Both the position numbers and the translations under genes were made by a program. The notes below the pieces were generated by a model. The model was not told where the DNA came from. It was given only the letters and a program-made list of their open reading frames with translations, and made no database searches. 7,600 nucleotides of DNA. Origin: Phycisphaerae bacterium. Its GTDB lineage: Bacteria; Planctomycetota; Phycisphaerae; UBA1845; Fen-1342. The stretch covers positions 1-7,600 of the forward strand of contig JALHOX010000228.1 in NCBI GenBank assembly GCA_022842805.1, given 5' to 3'. Positions 6,153 to 7,600 of this stretch are shown in pieces. Position 1 is the first letter of the stretch. Every line of letters starts with the position of its first letter.

Positions 6153-6355
6153 TTATTCCCGCCGGGCCGCTCAGCGGCGATTTCGCGGGGATTCCGATAA
6201 GAATTAGGCGTGATTTCAAGTGGGATGAAAGTGCTGCGCTTTCGACGATGCGTCGTCGCACTCGCCGACTTCAAGGTCAGGAATTGGCTCCAATTTGGCG
6301 GGGGCGGTGCTCCGCTGAAGCTCGTCAACCGCGCCTTCTCGCGCCACTCTTCCAC

Positions 6356-7600
6356 CTACCACGGCTGCATATGAACCACCGTCTCACACTCAGGCAAACT
6401 CGCGAGAAACCGTTTGCCGTAGGGCTTGCTGCGGACGCGCGGGTCCAGAATGACCACGATCCCGCGATCGGTCGCGCTACGAATCAGCCGCCCAAAGCCC
6501 TGTCGCAGCTTCAGCACCGCCTCGGGCACCTGAAATTCGTTGAACGGATTTCCGCCGCGCCGGCGAATACGCTCGATCCGCGCCTCCACCAGCGGGCGAT
6601 CCGGCACGGCAAAGGGCAGCTTCACGATGATCACGTTCGAAAGCGCTTCGCCCGCAACATCGACCCCCTGCCAAAAACTGTCGACGCCGAAGAGCGCCGC
6701 CCGCGGCGTCTCGCGAAATTTTCGCAGCAGCAGCCCGCGCGGCAAATCCTCGCCCTGCGCCAAAATCGTAAAGCCGTCGGCCTCAAGGTCTTCGCGGACG
6801 ATTTGGGCCACGTCCAGCAACTGCCGCTGGCTGGTGAACAGCACGAACGCCCGGCCGTCGCTCTCCCGCAGATAATGCGTCACGGCACGAGCGGCGGCGG
6901 CGGTGAAAAGGTCCGTCGCCGAGGGGTCGGGCATGCCCGCCTCGATGTGCAGCGTGACCTGCTTGCGATAGTCGAAGGGCGAGCCGAGCCGCTGTCGCCG
7001 TGCATCGGGAATGCCCAGCGCGCCGAGGATGTATTCAAAGTTCGGATCGCCGCTGTCGGCCAGCGTTGCGCTGGTGAGAATCGCCGACTTCACGCGATCA
7101 AAGAGCACCATCCGCAACCGCGAGGCCACGTCAAGCGGCGCAGCGCAGAGCGACAGTCGTCCGCCACGGGCGCCGTCGGTGTCGATCCAGTAGACGTGCT
7201 CCTCCATCGCCTGCGAGAGCATCGAGTCCAGCGAGTTTGCGGTCTCGGATAATCGCCCGACGAACGAGCGAACCTCCGCTTTGTCGTCCTCCGACGCCAG
7301 CTGCTCGATCAGCGGCTCCAGCTCACTCTTCAACTGACGCAGCGCCGGCGAAAGCGGGTTGGGCACCGGATCGGGAACCAGCAGACGACCGTTGCTGCGG
7401 CCGCGCGTCTGCTGAAACGACCAAAGATGATTGAACAGCTCGGTGCAGGCCGCGGCAGCCCCCACCACCGCGCGCCGCTGCGCGTCGCTGCCGAGATGCT
7501 TCAGCACCCCTTGCCCCGTGCGCTCGTTGAAAAGTCCGCTCAGCAGATACTGAATCGGCCCGGCCGAAATCGCCCCGCCAAAGTGATCCGCCGCGACCGC
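6356..7600 (-). CDS. dinG: DinG/YoaA-family ATP-dependent helicase, C-terminal part
   Basis: This is an XPD-like superfamily 2 DNA helicase; relatives unwind 5'-to-3', act on R-loops and damaged DNA, and many carry an Fe-S cluster. The 414 visible residues are the C-terminal part. A GTG at 7507 is not the start: the frame stays open to the edge and reads AVAADHFGGAISAGPIQYLL, which in this family follows shortly after the DEAH box. That box, the Walker A motif and any cluster cysteines lie outside the window. Visible motifs, counting from the first codon in the window, are SAILTSATLA (172-181, motif III), FVLFTS (252-257, motif IV), SFWQGVDVAGEAL (308-320, motif V) and QGFGRLIR (367-374, motif VI; 6479-6502). 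KPYGKRFLASLP near the end is also typical. The C-terminus is intact. The gene precedes the cytochrome gene by 351 bp and is probably transcribed separately. Confidence 0.93.
   Translation of the reverse strand, partial: AVAADHFGGAISAGPIQYLLSGLFNERTGQGVLKHLGSDAQRRAVVGAAAACTELFNHLWSFQQTRGRSNGRLLVPDPVPNPLSPALRQLKSELEPLIEQLASEDDKAEVRSFVGRLSETANSLDSMLSQAMEEHVYWIDTDGARGGRLSLCAAPLDVASRLRMVLFDRVKSAILTSATLADSGDPNFEYILGALGIPDARRQRLGSPFDYRKQVTLHIEAGMPDPSATDLFTAAAARAVTHYLRESDGRAFVLFTSQRQLLDVAQIVREDLEADGFTILAQGEDLPRGLLLRKFRETPRAALFGVDSFWQGVDVAGEALSNVIIVKLPFAVPDRPLVEARIERIRRRGGNPFNEFQVPEAVLKLRQGFGRLIRSATDRGIVVILDPRVRSKPYGKRFLASLPECETVVHMQPW

Larger units (their letters stand above)
6005..6355. other. 351-bp intergenic region upstream of the cytochrome gene
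   Basis: This gap separates the helicase stop from the cytochrome start; both genes are on the minus strand. It holds a ribosome-binding site (6010-6014), a promoter candidate (6106-6134) and a palindrome (6141-6152), listed separately or described here. It also has two small inverted repeats: GCCGCT-C-AGCGGC at 6166-6178, and CGACGA-TGCG-TCGTCG at 6243-6258. The second lies about 100 bases past the helicase stop and could help end that transcript, but no T-run follows it on the minus strand. The frames crossing the region in both directions show no recognisable protein. I see no small gene or structured RNA. Confidence 0.6.

Noticed and set aside
6005..6355. Upstream extension of the cytochrome reading frame by 117 codons
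   Set aside because: It would bury the signal peptide inside the protein. The ATG at 6004 has a ribosome-binding site and begins the signal peptide, and the extension has no domain character.
6356..7507. Helicase as a complete 383-residue gene starting at the GTG at 7507
   Set aside because: The frame stays open to the window edge, and the 31 extra residues match the helicase family, so the gene is cut by the window and is not short.

Overview
The window is GC-rich, gene-dense bacterial DNA that most likely comes from the phylum Planctomycetota. The strongest clue is the C-terminus of the secreted cytochrome. It carries a paired calcium-loop module (D-x-N-x-D-G-(6)-D, twice) in a form that is very common on planctomycete exported proteins. 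Weak or absent Shine-Dalgarno sequences at several starts fit that phylum. Assignment below phylum level would be a guess.

Layout, left to right. (1) Positions 1-1480, minus strand: a tripartite efflux operon. A lipoprotein periplasmic adaptor (287-1480) is followed closely by the N-terminal part of an HAE1-type RND permease (1-274), which runs off the left edge. (2) 1602-2399, minus strand: a PdeM-type metallophosphoesterase, 121 bp upstream of the adaptor. I see no convincing promoter or terminator in that 121 bp gap. (3) 2504-3627, plus strand: a two-gene RNA-modification operon. queF (preQ1 synthesis for queuosine) overlaps a SpoU/TrmH-type ribose methyltransferase by 4 nt. The operon is divergent from pdeM. 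(4) 3628-3748: a convergent intergenic gap holding a strong symmetric hairpin, probably a shared terminator. (5) 3749-6004, minus strand: a secreted five-heme c-type cytochrome with an N-terminal Ig-like domain and a C-terminal dockerin-like pair. (6) 6005-6355: a 351 bp gap with a good sigma70-like promoter and a palindrome for the cytochrome gene. (7) 6356-7600, minus strand: the C-terminal two-thirds or so of a DinG/YoaA-family helicase, whose N-terminus lies beyond the right edge.

The genes do not form one pathway. The functional units are the adaptor-permease pair and the queF-methyltransferase pair; the phosphoesterase, cytochrome and helicase look like stand-alone genes. I found no mobile element, CRISPR array, tRNA or rRNA. 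I do not see a convincing previously undescribed system. The most interesting objects are the cytochrome-dockerin fusion, whose two calcium loops are conserved at the protein level despite many synonymous differences, and a methyltransferase with a changed motif 3. Several long antisense reading frames are GC-driven shadows and are rejected.
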